From the NCBI GenBank assembly GCA_018398805.1, contig JAGFBZ010001584.1, positions 1,178,001 to 1,242,000 of the forward strand: 64,000 bases of DNA. Direction: 5' to 3'. The translations under genes and the position numbers were made by a program. A model generated the notes under the pieces. That model was not told where the DNA came from. It was given only the letters and a program-made list of their open reading frames with translations, and ran no database searches. Positions 20,801 through 34,162 of this stretch are shown here, piece by piece; within the stretch, counting starts at the first letter, position 1, and each line of letters starts with the position of its first letter. The stretch comes from Hirundichthys speculiger (lineage: Eukaryota > Chordata > Actinopteri > Beloniformes > Exocoetidae).

Positions 20801-23563
20801 TTGTCAGGAAGGGGACAGATTTATTTCCCAATAAATTACATGTGTTTTCTGTGGTAGGACTGAGAGGATAATGTAATATGCACATGTGTATTATGGCACA
20901 TGTGCAGAATTTATCTTTATTCTCTTATGCCGAAAAAAAAGGTTTGGGTTTTTTTTTTTTATTATTATTTATTTAGATTTCAGTTTGTTTTATTTTTTTG
21001 TTTTTTTTTACATTGATCAGATCTATTCACTTTTTTAAAAGGTTGACATGTTGGTGGAATGCTATACAGCTGAGCCAGAATTAAATCTAATAACTCAAAG
21101 AAAAGCTCATGCTTTGCAGTGTCAAAATTTGACCTTATTGGATGACTCATTTTCTCCTGTAAAGACAAAATGTTTTTACTCCTCAAAGTTTTTAGCTTTC
21201 ATTTCAGAAAATGCTGAAAAATGTCAAATTTCCCAGCAAAAAGAGCAAGACGCTCCTCTTGAATCCAGTGTAGTATTCTCTTCTTTTTTTTTTTAACCAC
21301 AAATTGGTTTTCCTCTCCCTGGCTCTCCAGAGCTGCCACTCGGCACGATGAGGGAGGTTTTTGCAGGGAGTCATAACTGCCGCCAAAGGCCTTTAAATCC
21401 TCAGTTTGATGGCTTGAGGATTCGTCAGGAGGATTTGATCAGGATGAAGAGAGGAAAATTGCACATCCTTAAGAAAACAAAGAGCATTTCCTTCCTTGTG
21501 TCAGGATGAAAGAGGGAAAATGAAAAAAATAGAATACTTATTCATCATTGGCTTTTACTGCTCCTTGATGGTCCATAACTCACTCTGACCATGATTCCTT
21601 TTTCCCTTTCATACCCACCTCCACTACGCCATGTTTTAATGACCTTATTATAGTCAATTCTACATTGTACAGTAAAAGGTTTACACTTTAAACTGTGATC
21701 CATGGTATGACTAACATATTTTTATGGTATCTCTCGAATTATACAGTAATGGAATAACTGAATAAAAGTTTTTTGTGACCGAGAGAATGAGGAAATCACA
21801 AAGTCTGAGTGATGAAATGACTCACCTCCACCTAAAATTCCCAAATGATGACTGTTCTCAGTTGTTCTGTTCACTTTCTTAAACTTTCCAGGTTAGGGAT
21901 ATATTCATTGATAATGTAAAAGCAATAAAATGTAGCTGATAGACATGTCATATGGGCTCGTGCTGTAACCTGTATTGAGGCAACGTTTAAGCATCGCTGC
22001 CATATGGCAACTCGATTTAAACGCTGCTCCAGTAGATTCCTGAAAATTGTCTGGTAGTGTCATTGTTCTTCCTGCAGACAGGAGAGTGTATCATCCTTAT
22101 GGACAGTATGGACTGAATAGACACACCAACCAGAAGGCTGGTGAATAGATGGACAGATACATTTATGCATGCATATATTATACTTATACCCTACATACAA
22201 GCAGATGTATTTATATTGAGAAACCTCAGTGAAAGGTTGAGTCATAAATCAAAATGTGAAACAATGGTAGCATTTACAACCACTTTCGAAGAGATGAACT
22301 TCACTGGCAGTATCCTTTGGAAACTAGAGCCATAAATTTTATTACTATTAAATGTTTCTTAAGGGAGTTGACAAATAGTTGAATGGAGTTGATTTTCCCC
22401 TCCTGCTCTTGGCACGGCCGAGCGGAGAAAAATTCCCTGTCTTGAAAAGAAAAAGTGCTCTCATATTAGTGTTGCCAATCCATTCATCTTGATGCTGTTT
22501 GAGTGTAATTTAAGCCTTTTTAAAACGCCTTCTGAAAATACAATGTGCCTAAGGGCAGTTGTGAGCGTTTTATGAGCACAATAAAATTGTCACTGCATAT
22601 GGATTAGATGGATGTTGATATACGAGTACGATGTTTTTCATGTGCTTGGGTGTTTACGGCAAAGTGTTAATACGTCTGCTGCTGGAGGAGTAACTGTATG
22701 CTGAAATAGCATAGAATTAAACCTCATTGGCGTTAGTCATAGGTCATGTTTAAAAAACAACATCAGCGTCTTTTAGTACGCATTGGGGTTTCAACATTAG
22801 TTTTTAAATTCCAGATGGAGACCTTAAAAGTAAACTGTGAGCATTAAGTTTATGTACACAGATTAGCCATTCACTGCAGCTCTGCCTCACTGGGGTCATC
22901 TAATCAAAGTTTAGCACTCAGGTAAAGCGATAAAGCTCTGGATCTCTCCATATGCCGAGTCCATGGAACACTGAAATTTTTATTCAAGATTTAAGGAGCT
23001 GAACCAAAAATATAACATGAGAAGTAAAAGGAAGGAATGAAAGAGTGTGATTATCTGTTCTTACAAAAGCTGAAAACTTAACATGTTCAGCTACTTAGTT
23101 TACTAAGCTAACATTAGCAGCTTGTTATTGGCTAGACGTTGATTATAAAAAGGCAAGTCTTGTGATGTATTACTTGTCCACCATGACTGCCTGTGGTTGG
23201 CTTGTAAGTGTTTGAGGACAAAGCTTTGCTTAGCTTAGCTTCGTCCTCAGCAGCAGTCATTTCATGTAGCCACTGAAAACAACATTTGAGACAGCAGGTC
23301 AGCTGCAACCAGGATGATTGATTGCAGGTCCCAGCACAATTCTGCTCGGAAGAGTCCTGAGTGCTGAATCACCTGGCCCCTTCGCATGGAGGACTGACTT
23401 TGGCTATGTGGCGGCTCCCAGCAGGTTTCCAGTGGGCTTCCAGTGGGACCTCACATCACGCAGAGCTTAAGCCAGGGAGGTGCCGTGCAGTTCAAACAAA
23501 AAGAGGCATCAAGAGCCCTCAGTACAAACCTATGGGTCATGTGATCCTATATATATATATATA
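17861..23563. other. long non-coding stretch, unassigned
   Basis: Nearly 5.7 kb without a supported gene or recognised full repeat. T-rich low-complexity sequence lies at 20947-21011. The longest plus-strand frame (19370-19873) has no coding character: it is rich in Cys/Phe/Ser, spans an A-run and matches no family I know. Confidence 0.35.
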
Positions 23564-23917
23564 CAGTCATGTAAAAAATTATTAGACCACCATTTTTTCT
23601 TCACTTTCTTGTTCATTTTAATACCTGGTACCACTAAACGTCATCATGTGACTAAAACAGACAGAAAAGAAAACACTGAATGCATAAAAGCAGTGTTTTT
23701 GGCAGTACAACGCCATAGCTATTGATGTAAAAACTTAAGTGATTTAGGTTATAATCAAGAAAACCATGGAAAATGGTAAGATATCAGCTCTTAAATAAAA
23801 CTCAGCAATCTTTGTGGTTATGTTTGTCCAAACAAATGTACTTTAGTTGTACCAGGCATTAAAATGAACAAGAAACTGAAGAAAACAAGGGTGGTCTAAT
23901 AATTTTTTCCATGACTG
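23564..23917. mobile_element. Tc1-type MITE, copy B
   Basis: Second copy of the element at 267-626, same orientation. Its ends are CAGTCATG and CCATGACTG, flanked by TA at 23562-23563 and 23918-23919. It differs by a few substitutions and short indels, including loss of a few bases in the GGTTATCGTTATG region. It inserted at the edge of a short AT array. High similarity to copy A points to a recently amplified family. Confidence 0.85.
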
Positions 23918-23919
23918 TA

Positions 23920-24625
23920 TATATCCAGGGATTTCGACCATACTTGACTGAATGCACGATTTGAAATGGAACAGTACTTCGGCTATGACTGAAGACGATT
24001 CACAGGACCGCAAGTATAAAGAAATGTGTGCTCTTGTTTTTTTATCTTATTTTTATTGGTTTTTATATTGTATTTTTTCATGCATCACAGCAAAGTTGAA
24101 CAATGAGAAGTCATGAGAGTGATAAAGGAAAACTGGAAAACGTGTTGATTGGTCTAGCTGTCATGGCCTCTTGCACTGAAATCAATAAGATCACTTAAAG
24201 AAGTCAATTTAAAGTGAAAAATACCATTTTCTTTATCGGCCAGATCCATTCTCTTACATTCTACATGAATGTATGTGGTTTCATCAGAGGTGCCACAGGG
24301 AAGTTTAGAAATGTCCCACAAGTGACTGTCCACTCATTGTTCTGGATCAAGGCTAAGGCACGTATTTTCTGCAGACTGAGCTGGCAGGAAGTCAAACACA
24401 AAAATGTCATAGGAAAGCCTGTGACTTTTCAAACTAAAACACCTCAAGCAGCTTTTGAAATCACATTAACCCATGGAGGCTGTAGGTAAACAATTCAGTG
24501 TGTAAATGCTGTCATTTTATATTTTGATTTATTTGCTTTAATTATGTTAAAATTGCATTTCATGTGAAATGGCACCTTTTGTTAAGCCACTGTATAATTT
24601 ATAATAATATTTAGTTTAATACAAA
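23920..24625. other. non-coding stretch, unassigned
   Basis: No gene or named repeat recognised. Confidence 0.35.
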
Positions 24626-25049
24626 TGTGGTGACTGTATGTTTCACGTCTGTATGGGCGGAACTGAAAGATCGGAACTTTTGTTTCCGCGTGTACGTAAA
24701 TGAGAGCAAGCAATTGTTTTTTCATTGTTGCACGAGGTCATAAAGAAAGCACATAATCGACAGAAAACAGAAGACGTTCTCCGGTTTGTCTGCAGATGAT
24801 CTCTTTTCATGACAGGCAGCCAACGAGGTATTTCAGTTCTGACCTTTAAGTATTTTTGATATTGTTTGTATTTCAATATTATTTTATGCATATTATTTTT
24901 TTATGTCATGCTGCATGTTGCTGACATGAATTGTAATTTCTTTTATAGTTTTCACGGCGTAAGTGGTTATGTACACCATGCAAAGGTGTGAAGAAATAAA
25001 CGGCCGTTAAAAGTAAACCGACCTGTGTTTCATCATGAAGAGAGCTACA
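24626..25049 (+). mobile_element. probable retrotransposon LTR (Ty3/gypsy-like)
   Basis: A 424-bp segment beginning TGTGGTGACTG and ending GAGCTACA. It has an AATAAA polyadenylation-like signal (near 24995) and a GTTTCATC-type 3' region. It is followed immediately by CAGTGGGTGTTAGAAGAGAT, which resembles the TGGTGTCAGAAG-type primer-binding region after the 5' LTR of many gypsy elements. No gag or pol reading frame follows and no second LTR copy is in the window, so at most an LTR with a stub of internal sequence remains. Boundaries are inferred from TG..CA ends. Confidence 0.4.
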
Positions 25050-26160
25050 CAGTGGGTGTTAGAAGAGATTTGAACCACATACAGTATACTTTCATTTGAC
25101 ACCACTCATCCTTTTGTTGTGTGTAATTCCAGAAAGAACAAGACATGGAAAGATTTATGTCTTTAAATGAACAGAAAACAGCATGATTCTCACATAATCT
25201 CAAAACCTTTGGATAAAATTGTAATCTCACTAATCCGGTTGAGCAGGTAGCTCGTCCCAACCATGGCACTTCCACTCCTGGTTGACCTTCCAAGTTTTCA
25301 CGTCAAACTGTCATGTGAAAGTCATGACTAAGCAACACGTGGGTACCGTAGTCATGCGGCGAACACAGAAGGTGCATCTTGTGCAGTTTTGTGCAGTTGT
25401 CAAACGTAGCCATTACGAAACCTGTTGGAAAATCAGATTAACCATAGCTGGGACTGGGACTCAGAGATTAATTTACCATTCCCAACAATCAGCCGTACAT
25501 GAAGTAGGTATACTCTACGGGTCACACAAAGAATTCAGTGTGGAATTACCATATGTCCTTTCTTTTTCCTGGCGGGAAAGAAAGGACAGTCAGAAACACT
25601 TCATCAAAACACCTCTCCAGCACACATTAACAGATCATATATGCATTTAGATTTTTTTTTTTTTTTTAATAATTTTTTCTTGTCAAATCAATTTCATTTG
25701 CCACTTTTCCTGAAGCTGGCTTGTGTCATGCTCCTGCTTCTCTTCTCTTCTAACTCTTGGCAGGCCAAGCTGCTGTGGGTGGAAAAGTTATGACAGTTGA
25801 AGTTAGTGATTTCAAATGGGGGATACTTTAGCTCACAGTGGGACCTATTATTATACCTCATTTAAATTCAGATATCATTTGAAAATGTATAAATTTTCAT
25901 GGATTCCCATTACAAATGATTTAATCTGAAGAATTTGAAGGGAAAATGAGATGTATCATCTGTGTTGCGGTGTGAACGAGAATATGATCCACAATAACAC
26001 ATTTGTGACTCTCCTATATCCAGGTGTGTTGCAGAGGGACTGAGATGAACATATAGTTGTTTTAGCTCTGATTGCTATCAATTGACGTTGCTGGAATCCA
26101 GTTTCCAAAAGGAAAATAACTTTCAAGGTCACTGAAAGGAGAAGCACTCATCAATCATGC
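25050..26160. other. non-coding stretch, unassigned
   Basis: Sequence after the probable LTR. The 122-codon plus-strand frame at 25282-25650 matches no family I recognise and I do not call it. Confidence 0.35.
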
Positions 26161-26162
26161 AG

Positions 26163-26850
26163 GCCAAGACATTGAGAATCTGGGAATAGCCTTAACATCG
26201 TCCTGCCACCAGCCCTGTACTCATCCAACCGCCGGATGATTTTGTGGAAAGAGACTTTTCCTACCATCGCTTTGGGTCAGTGTGATTTACGGACATGTTT
26301 ACTGATGGCTTTCACATGCTCCTCCTTGCTGCTTATTGTCTTCCAATATTAGTTCCCAGATGAATCACCAGTGGACAAATTGGGGGATGTCCCTGAGGAA
26401 ACACAATATTTATTGAGGTTACGCATCACTGTGGACCTCTTCCCTGGCTTCCCAATGTAACGAGGGAAAAACAGATGGTTCACGGTCATGGCATGATTGG
26501 ATATTGAAACACTTAGGTTTCATGGTACTTTTTATGCTTTTCTGCACATTTGTTTTACATCTTGTTCAGAGGTTATGGCAGGCCCCTTCTTGTCTTCAAA
26601 GATGTAAGTATAATTGTAATGTTTTGTAGGACCTGTTGACCCCATACATTTGATAATGCAGGACATCCTTTAACTCGCTTTGCCACTTCGTGTTCTGGAG
26701 TTGCTTGGTGTCAAGTGTATTTGGGTTGAAATTCCTCATACCAAAGCAATTCACTATAGTGCTGTACTTTTTTTTAATCCCCATTCTTTTCACCAGCTGG
26801 TAATACTCCAGCATGTTTATGTTAATGGAGTAAAAAGAAATGAACCGCAA
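26163..26850 (-). other. unidentified coding-like minus-strand segment
   Basis: Minus-strand text reads protein-like in three blocks separated by stops or shifts: MLEYYQLVKRMGIKKKY (about 26770-26815), NHLFFPRYIGKPGKR (about 26440-26490) and KVSFHKIIRRLDEYRAGGR (about 26200-26260). The order is consistent with one decayed gene read right to left. I do not recognise the family. It may be a processed pseudogene or a transposase remnant. It could also be chance, since no block exceeds about 85 codons. Confidence 0.3.
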
Positions 26851-26859
26851 TGATTAAAG

Positions 26860-29660
26860 CAGATATGTAAATATTGTGTTGTGGAATTCGTGGAGCAGGG
26901 AGCCCCACTGATTACCTTTAAGTAAAGAATAATTACCTTAATTCACTGTATCTGTGCACAGGTTTTACTGACTTCACAGAGTTTTTATTTTTATGGGCTG
27001 GAATACAACTGTAGTAAGACAAGATTCACAATCCATCTAATTGTCTTTTATGGAGGGGCTTTTAAAGAAGTTGTGCAAGTGGAGGCGCATCGGTGGACAT
27101 TATCTATAAATGGAGCTCATCTGAGCTGGATCATTTCCAGGCGTAGACTGTCATTTGAAGTCTCAGTATATGACAAGAAAATTATTATACTTCATTCATC
27201 TTAGATACTGGATGTTTTATGGCCTTAAAGAAACATTCTGGAGCTAAATCAACCCTAGGTGTTAAGATTAGATGATAATAAGTGTAAGTATTGGTACCAA
27301 AATGTTTGGTAAAGGACCTGAGCTATCCTGTCCACACTATCCCATAAGTGGAATGACATTTTTGAGTTTTGTTAGAAGCTCAGAATAGCAATTCATCTTG
27401 ACATATCTCTCCTCTGCGTTACAATTGTCATTTTTCTGTAAACACTGTTCCTGTAAACTGTTCCAGTTCCCATTGTTTAGGGTCCTTCACACACATTTAC
27501 ACTTATTACCATCTAGTAATGAGACTAGGACTGTTTTAACTCTGGAATATTCCATTGCTAGCAGTCCTGATGTTAATAAAAACATGCAAAATTGACTGTT
27601 TCAGAAACATAGTTACTTAAAAGGATTTGTAGATCTGTAATTTTCATATCCATGGCTGTTGTTGTGAACTTGTTTTGTTTTTATTATTATAGTTTTAAAT
27701 TAAGAGCTCGTGCCTCTAACGCAATATAAGCACCACATTAAGCTAAGCGAGTTTTAGGGGAAAAAAAGGGCAAAACATAGTCACTCAATTGGGTTTAAAT
27801 GGTAAAAGCAGTGTTGGTCCAAATCTTGAAAACATATGGGAAGTCCTTTGAAGCGCACTGGGAGCAGCTGAGGCAGAGCAGAATTTCTCATTGTTTACCT
27901 TTTAACCCCCAACCTCCTTCCTCCAAATAAAAAAGGTAAAATGCTAAACCTGACAAAAGAGCACATCGGCTCAGTTCATTATACCCACCTAAGTGAAGAC
28001 TTCCTATTTCACATACCAACCCACAACCCCCCAGAGTCACTCCTGTGTGGTTTAAAATGTTCCCCGTTACTTTCTCCCAATTAGATTCTGTAAACGGGGT
28101 TGAAAAGCTAAATGCTTGCAATTGCTCACAAGCTTAGTCATTGTTCTGAATGTATTACGTGTTTTGTTTTGTTTTTAAATCAAAATGAATAATGCTTTCA
28201 AATCTAAGGAATTTCAATTACATTATTACAGCTTCCTCTTTAGCTAAATTTAAACCAAACGCTTGTGCCATTATATTGTTTGGCTGGGAGATGACCCTCT
28301 GGAGAGAAACATTACGGGCAAAAGGCCTGGATGTATTTATCTTTCAGTTCTTCACCTGTCTTCAGATACCATTTCCTTTTCAAGTCCAGCAGTAGGGATT
28401 TACTGGGCTGCTTCCTTCCGGGACCCAGTGGAATTCAACATTAAACCACAGGGAGGAGAGAGAACCTGTAGCGCACTAAAATAAAGTTATGTCAAAACCA
28501 TTCTGTTCTTCCTGTAGTCTTTCCTCAAGCTTGCAAGTATCCTCCAAGGGCTTGAGAACATAACAAGCTATTCAGTTTATATGAATGGGCACTAGCAGAC
28601 TTTTTCGCCATTTTGATACGGCTAAATTTTGCAGGCATATCCTGTGGTCGATCAGGCACAGCCTTAGTTTCAATTTAGTGTCTCCCTGTGGACCTCTGTC
28701 TTCCTACTTCATGTGGAAATTGTTTGGAGTTTTCATCCCTGTGCACTTCAGCTGCTTCAAAGCTGTTTTTTTTTTCTTTCTCTTGACAGAGAAATGTGCA
28801 AGCCAGCATTTGAATGTTTGGAATAGATTCCCAAACAGCAAGAGTGTCTTAACGGGTCCTTTCAAGCAGTGACTTCAGATCAGTCAGTGTAAATAAATGA
28901 TATATCACTGTTTAGGTGTAAGAGGTCTGCAAAAGTCTTTGGAAGGGGAAGAAAAGCACCTGTATTTTTATTAGACGAAGGTTGCCTTATACTACTCTAT
29001 AAAATTTAGATACCACCAGGGGGATAATTTCTGATGATCTTTTGAACAGCAGTGCACCATACTTCTCACAAATTTGGCCCGAAAGATTTGTGCCCGGAAG
29101 AAAAGTTAGAAAATGATGTCAGTTAAAAGAATTCAAGAATTTGTTTGATGGGGCAATTAGGAATGGGGATTTTGTTTCCTATAAATTCTCTGCAATGGCC
29201 TTTTATAGAAAGAACAACCCAGTTTACTTTGAAATAAGTGAACTGTAACAAATGGCACCGCTCAGCTAGCAGTGAACAGGTCCCACTGTGAATAATATCC
29301 ATTTTCCTCTGGTATCAGAGAATTGTTCTTGAATTAGAATAACATCTGTGTGTGTTGTGATTTAACAGTATTGGATCCACCTACAATGATCAGTATTTTA
29401 GATCTATTATTACTCAATACCCATCTGACTCCCTGCTACTTTTTTGTACAACTTTTTTGTTTCAACTTTTTTGGATTATTATATTCCTGAGGGCTATATT
29501 TACATTGCATTTTCATGAATTTGCATTTTATAAATACTATAATATTGCATTGTGCGCTGTATCAAATGGATTGTAATTGGATTTAATTGTGATGAAATCA
29601 CATTAAACTGGAGTGATGATTTTTAATCTAATTGGATTAAAGTGAACTGTATTCATAACT
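26860..29660. other. non-coding stretch, unassigned
   Basis: No exon or named repeat. Short A/T-rich low-complexity patches only. Confidence 0.35.
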
Positions 29661-29667
29661 GGACTCA

Positions 29668-29750
29668 GTTTAATTCTGTAAAGTCATCTGAGGTTATATC
29701 TGTTGTAAATTGGCTCTACAAATAAACCAAACTGATTTGAGTTAAATGAG
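29668..29750 (+). repeat. LINE 3' end (CR1/Rex1-like)
   Basis: The string TCTGTAAAGTCATCTGAGG, then CTGTTGTAAATTGGCTCTAC and AAATAAACC-A, resembles the well-known 3' terminus of teleost CR1/Rex1-group LINEs (GTAAAGCGCCTTGAGAT, then TTGGCGCTATAAATAAA). Only the tail is present, as expected for 5'-truncated retrotransposition. Confidence 0.5.
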
Positions 29751-31235
29751 TCAACCTTAAAATGCTGTCTCCTTTGTGTTTTTAATGCTGTAGAAAAGCC
29801 AAGAAAACATTCGAGCAATTAAAAATATTACAACATAAACCAACAAGTTAAAGCCTAAATTATGCTTCAACATAACAACTGTACATATAGGACCTATGTC
29901 ATTGTTGCCATTTACGCTTGTTCATTGTTGTCTGTGTTGCTATGTAATTACACACCAAAGGCTAGTTGAAAGTGCAGGTTGTTTTCTGCAGCACTGTAGC
30001 TTGCAGTGCTTCCGTTTATTTACTTCCTCTATTTAGCTCCGATCTTATGTGAGTTGGAGGTCATCAGTGTTGGACATCAGTAAATTTTACTGACATTGCA
30101 GCAGATTATCTTTCCACCCAGCTTGAAAACAATGAAGAAGAAGTAGTTGCAGGAAATAGTGTAGTGTAGTGACATTTGTGGAGAGGTGCACATTAGAATA
30201 TGGCATAGTTTATAGTATAGCGTTCCCTGCTACGGCTGACATACGCTGTCACTTTGATGTTGCAGCATAAATCAAGCATAAGAACTTGCAAAGCAAACAT
30301 CATGTCACACCTTGTTTCTATATGCTTCTGTACACTCGTTGGTTAGTCTTTGTAATCTCTGATTCCGTTTCAACTCAAGCAATAGATTTTGGAGAGAACA
30401 TATATGTTGTGCCAGTATTTAGTGCTAGCGAACACAGCACAAATAGGGGGCTTTTGAAAACCAAAAATACTTTCAGTTCTTTGACTATCATGAAACTGCA
30501 TCGGCTACAAGTCTATGCTGTCTTGAAAGCAATGAGTTGGGGTTAGCAACATTAGCATTGTTAGTGTTCACATTTATAAAGAACTGTACTTTCTGGCATT
30601 AAGCACCAAGGGGCATGCCCTATATTTCAAAGAGAGTGACACGAGGCAAGAGGAAACAAGGCGTGAGAGTTTTCAGGTTAATCATTTCTAGTCTTAGGGC
30701 TTTATTTGAAGGACACTCCAAATGCAGTGGCACAACTAAGTTGAGGGCTGAAAGCCTGCTTTCAGTTTCTGCCCAGTTGTAGTAATCATATCTGCCACAC
30801 CTGCCACTTCATCAGACATAATGAGGACATATTCATTCCTGGAAATAAACAGATGACTGTAGCAGCTTTTTGCTGAAAGGCAATTCAGTTGTCCGTGGTT
30901 TAAAGAAAAAATACACAGATCATATAAAGCATTCATGTATACAAAAGTAAAAAAAAAAAAAAGAAACCTTCTTCACACACTTCATTAAAATAGACTCTTA
31001 ATTCAGACACATAATGAGCTATATCTGGACAGACTGTAATTTTACGGGTATGCCTGGCCTTTTCTTGTAAGTGATGTCTCATTAAGACAGTCACCATAGA
31101 GCATTAGTCCTACGGCTTTTAGAAATGACCTCACATCATCTTATTACATACTGTCCATGTTTCTCTGCACATCCATGTCAGATCACTCTCAGCAATTAGC
31201 CTTGAACTACGAAAGATGATCAGCTTTGGTTTCCC
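29751..31235. other. non-coding stretch, unassigned
   Basis: No recognised gene or repeat. An A-run lies at 30950-30962. Confidence 0.35.
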
Positions 31236-31239
31236 ATTG

Positions 31240-32300
31240 CTGGGTCGCTTGTCATCTTGGAGTACTTTGAATCTCCCCCTCGCGTCCTAATTAAGACGTT
31301 AATGCTACCTCCCATGGGGAGCTGAATGTCCCACTCCCACCCCCCACATTCCCTCTCTAACAACCAAAACTGTTATGCTAATAGTCAGCTTTGCACAGGT
31401 GCAAATCGCTTACTTTTAGTCTACATTTGCCCTAAGCTGAGACTGATCAAAGCTTAAGTCAGCCACACTTAAGCATTTGGCCACATGTGGCAGATTTGCT
31501 TAGATGTTATTAAAAAATCATATTTACTTGAGATAGAAAATTACCGTTGCTTCCATAGATCACATCTTTAAAAAGCATTTAAAGAACTTTGCTTCTGCTG
31601 TGGTCAAGACCACCGTCAATTCAGTTGTCAAGCAGCAAACCCATATTTTCTTTTAAAATGGAGCTCAGATGTCATCATGAACATCAACACTTTCAAATGA
31701 TAATATATTTAGACCAGGTATAGCAATAAATTTTGAAGCCTTGTTCTGTTAAACCTCGTCCTGACCTTCTAACTGTTGAGTTGGACCAGAGCCGCATAAT
31801 GCGTATAAGCTACCCAGGGCAATTACAAAGACCTGGGATTGAAAGAGAGCTGTCATTAGGATGTGCTTTCACATACCAGCCTGTGGAGTTTGGCTGCAGG
31901 CCAGGCTGGCAAATGGGATCAGCTCTGCAAAGAGAGTCAGGGGGCCAGGCCAAGGGCCGTGGGGGATAATTAGACAGTTTTATCCCAGCTTGTTGATATA
32001 AATGTGGCTGGTTTAGCCCCCTACGCCCTTGCTTCGTGGTAATGATCATGTCTAACAGGTGGCAGGCAAACAGACAGGGGCATGAAATGGATACCTCGCT
32101 TCCTGGCCACGTCTCCTTTTTTTGTTTTGTTTTGTTTTCCGGCCCAATTGGAGCTGAACTCTCCTTCATTGCGGTTGCATCTGAGATTGTTGATACGGGG
32201 GAGTGTTGGATATTTGTCACCATCTCATCACATTCGAGCTAATCTCAACCTCCCTTGGGAACCTCGGAGTGAGGGCCGGCCTCACAGAGCGTAACACAAA
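31240..32300. promoter_or_regulatory. possible conserved non-coding cluster
   Basis: The most conspicuous GC-richer, repeat-free region of the window. Sub-blocks at about 31245-31340, 31770-32060 and 32130-32290 carry several TAAT/ATTA cores and few low-complexity runs. Overlapping frames on both strands (for example 31810-32223 minus) lack coding signatures or flanking splice sites. This pattern resembles enhancer clusters beside developmental regulators, but conservation cannot be judged here. Confidence 0.28.
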
Positions 32301-34160
32301 TAACATCAACGTGTTTAACTCAAGTGGGTTAGTCTGATAGTAAAGAAGGTTGTCAGTCCTCTTAAAGAGAGACAAAAGGTTTATAAAAAAAAATCTTTAC
32401 ATATTTTCCCACTTGCCTAGACTTTGGAACAGTGTGATTTTGTCTCCTATAGTCTTACTGTAAACCATTAATCTCACTTGAGAAAACATTTCCATTAAGT
32501 CATGAATAGATTCTTTCTACTCCTTTTTGCCTATATGGCCTCTGTTCAGCATGTCCAAGATGTTTTTTGGAGTTACAAGCCAAGCCTCTGGATTGAGTCA
32601 TCTCTGACATCAGGGGCTGAGGATAGTTCTGCGCATCCAAATCTCCTGTATCCTGTTGGGGGGGTTGGCGGCAGTTGAGGTATGCATGTGAAGAGGCTTT
32701 GGAGACCACTCAACTCCAGGCTCCTGATTCACTGTCATATAATGGATCATTTGGGGCAAAAAGGACCAGAAAAAAATGTTGCATGTATTGAAATTTACTG
32801 CCTTCCCAGAAATGTGCAGAACAGATCTGTGCCAGCAGACAATGCTCATTTTCTCCAACCAATGCCTTTTTAATTTGGGCTGCTTCTTGAGCAAAAATAT
32901 GTGACGATCTAGTTTTCTCTAATGATTTGTTCATGGTCTGTCTTGTGACCACGGGGAGTGTTTAGTGAAAACGTCTGCATGGCTCCCTGTGCCCTGGGTT
33001 GTGGTCGGTTTTGTCCAGCTGATTGTGGAGGAGAGGCTCCACATTTGGGAGCTTGATCCTTTCTGGTCAGGCTGCAGCCCTGGCTTTTGGTATAATTTTC
33101 ACCTAGAAAGTTGTTTTTAAAGCTTACCCCAACCTTAACCCTAATCTTACTCTCATCAGAGGCTTAAAGCCTAACCCAAGCTCTAAATAGAACTGAAAAA
33201 AACATGTTTCAGGTTTGCAAATTATAAAAGATATGTTTTTTTATTCCTCTTTGTGGGCTGGCAAGTGAAAACTGATTTAGGGTGTTTTGTGGGGGAGTAG
33301 GGCTTCCACTGGTTAGTGACGTCCTCAGACCTTTAAGTCACTCCACCTCTTGTGGATCTGGCATTTTTTTCAGAATTATAACATGCTAAAATCAAAGAAT
33401 ATAGTGATATATGGAAGTAGGACCCTGAGGAAATGCTGCCCTGAGTAGGATGAGGACATACACCAGGCTTCTCACTGGTGGAGGCATCATCTGCTACTGG
33501 CAACACTCTTAGGTTCATAAACTAATACGCTATATTTGTTTGATTGCACGCCACAGCTGACAGAAGGTCATCTGCCTCCTTTGAGACGACAAGAGATGTG
33601 ACCGATGCCGTCATTAATAGCCTTCAAGTCTGTTCAGTATTTTTAGCGCCATACAGTAAACAGTTACAGAGTGTTTTTTCACCTCGTTGCTTCTCGCTCA
33701 TGTGTTTTCATGTCTGAAAGGATTTTGGCTCATTTTATCAATGGTGGAGCTGGTTCACTGGCTTCAGGTGACTGTGGCCGTAACGGAGACATTGTTAAGC
33801 TCCATTTCTCTGTACATTGGGCGAATAAACATTTTCAGTTTGTAGCATTGAGCCTAAGTGCTGCAATCAGAGATCATGTCAAAGTTTTACATGTGAGATG
33901 CAATGAGGCAAATGGCTGGTTGTTTTAATCAGTCTCATTCAACTGAGGTTTATGGGGCCGCAGACATTTTTGAGCCATGAAAGCGTAGCAGTTTTACCGT
34001 CATTGATCACGTGTAACACATACTCCACACAGTGCTGGCATAATGTGATTTTAAAAGGCAGATGACTTTAGAACTCAGTGTATGTACTAATTTTTGACTT
34101 TTAATAACTTTTATTGGGATATTGGTATATTTAGTGCCATGAACCAAGTGTGGTTTGCAC
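32301..34160. other. non-coding stretch, unassigned
   Basis: No gene or named repeat recognised. Confidence 0.35.
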
Positions 34161-34162
34161 CT

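Noticed and set aside
27330..27400. Similarity among GTGGAATGACATTTT at 19580 and 27349 and TTTTTGAGT..AATAGCAATT at 27360 and 59092
   Set aside because: The shared stretches are short, with no consistent boundaries, so no repeat family can be supported.
33124..33185. Telomere-like CTTAACCCTAA text
   Set aside because: Only one or two imperfect units; no tandem TTAGGG array.
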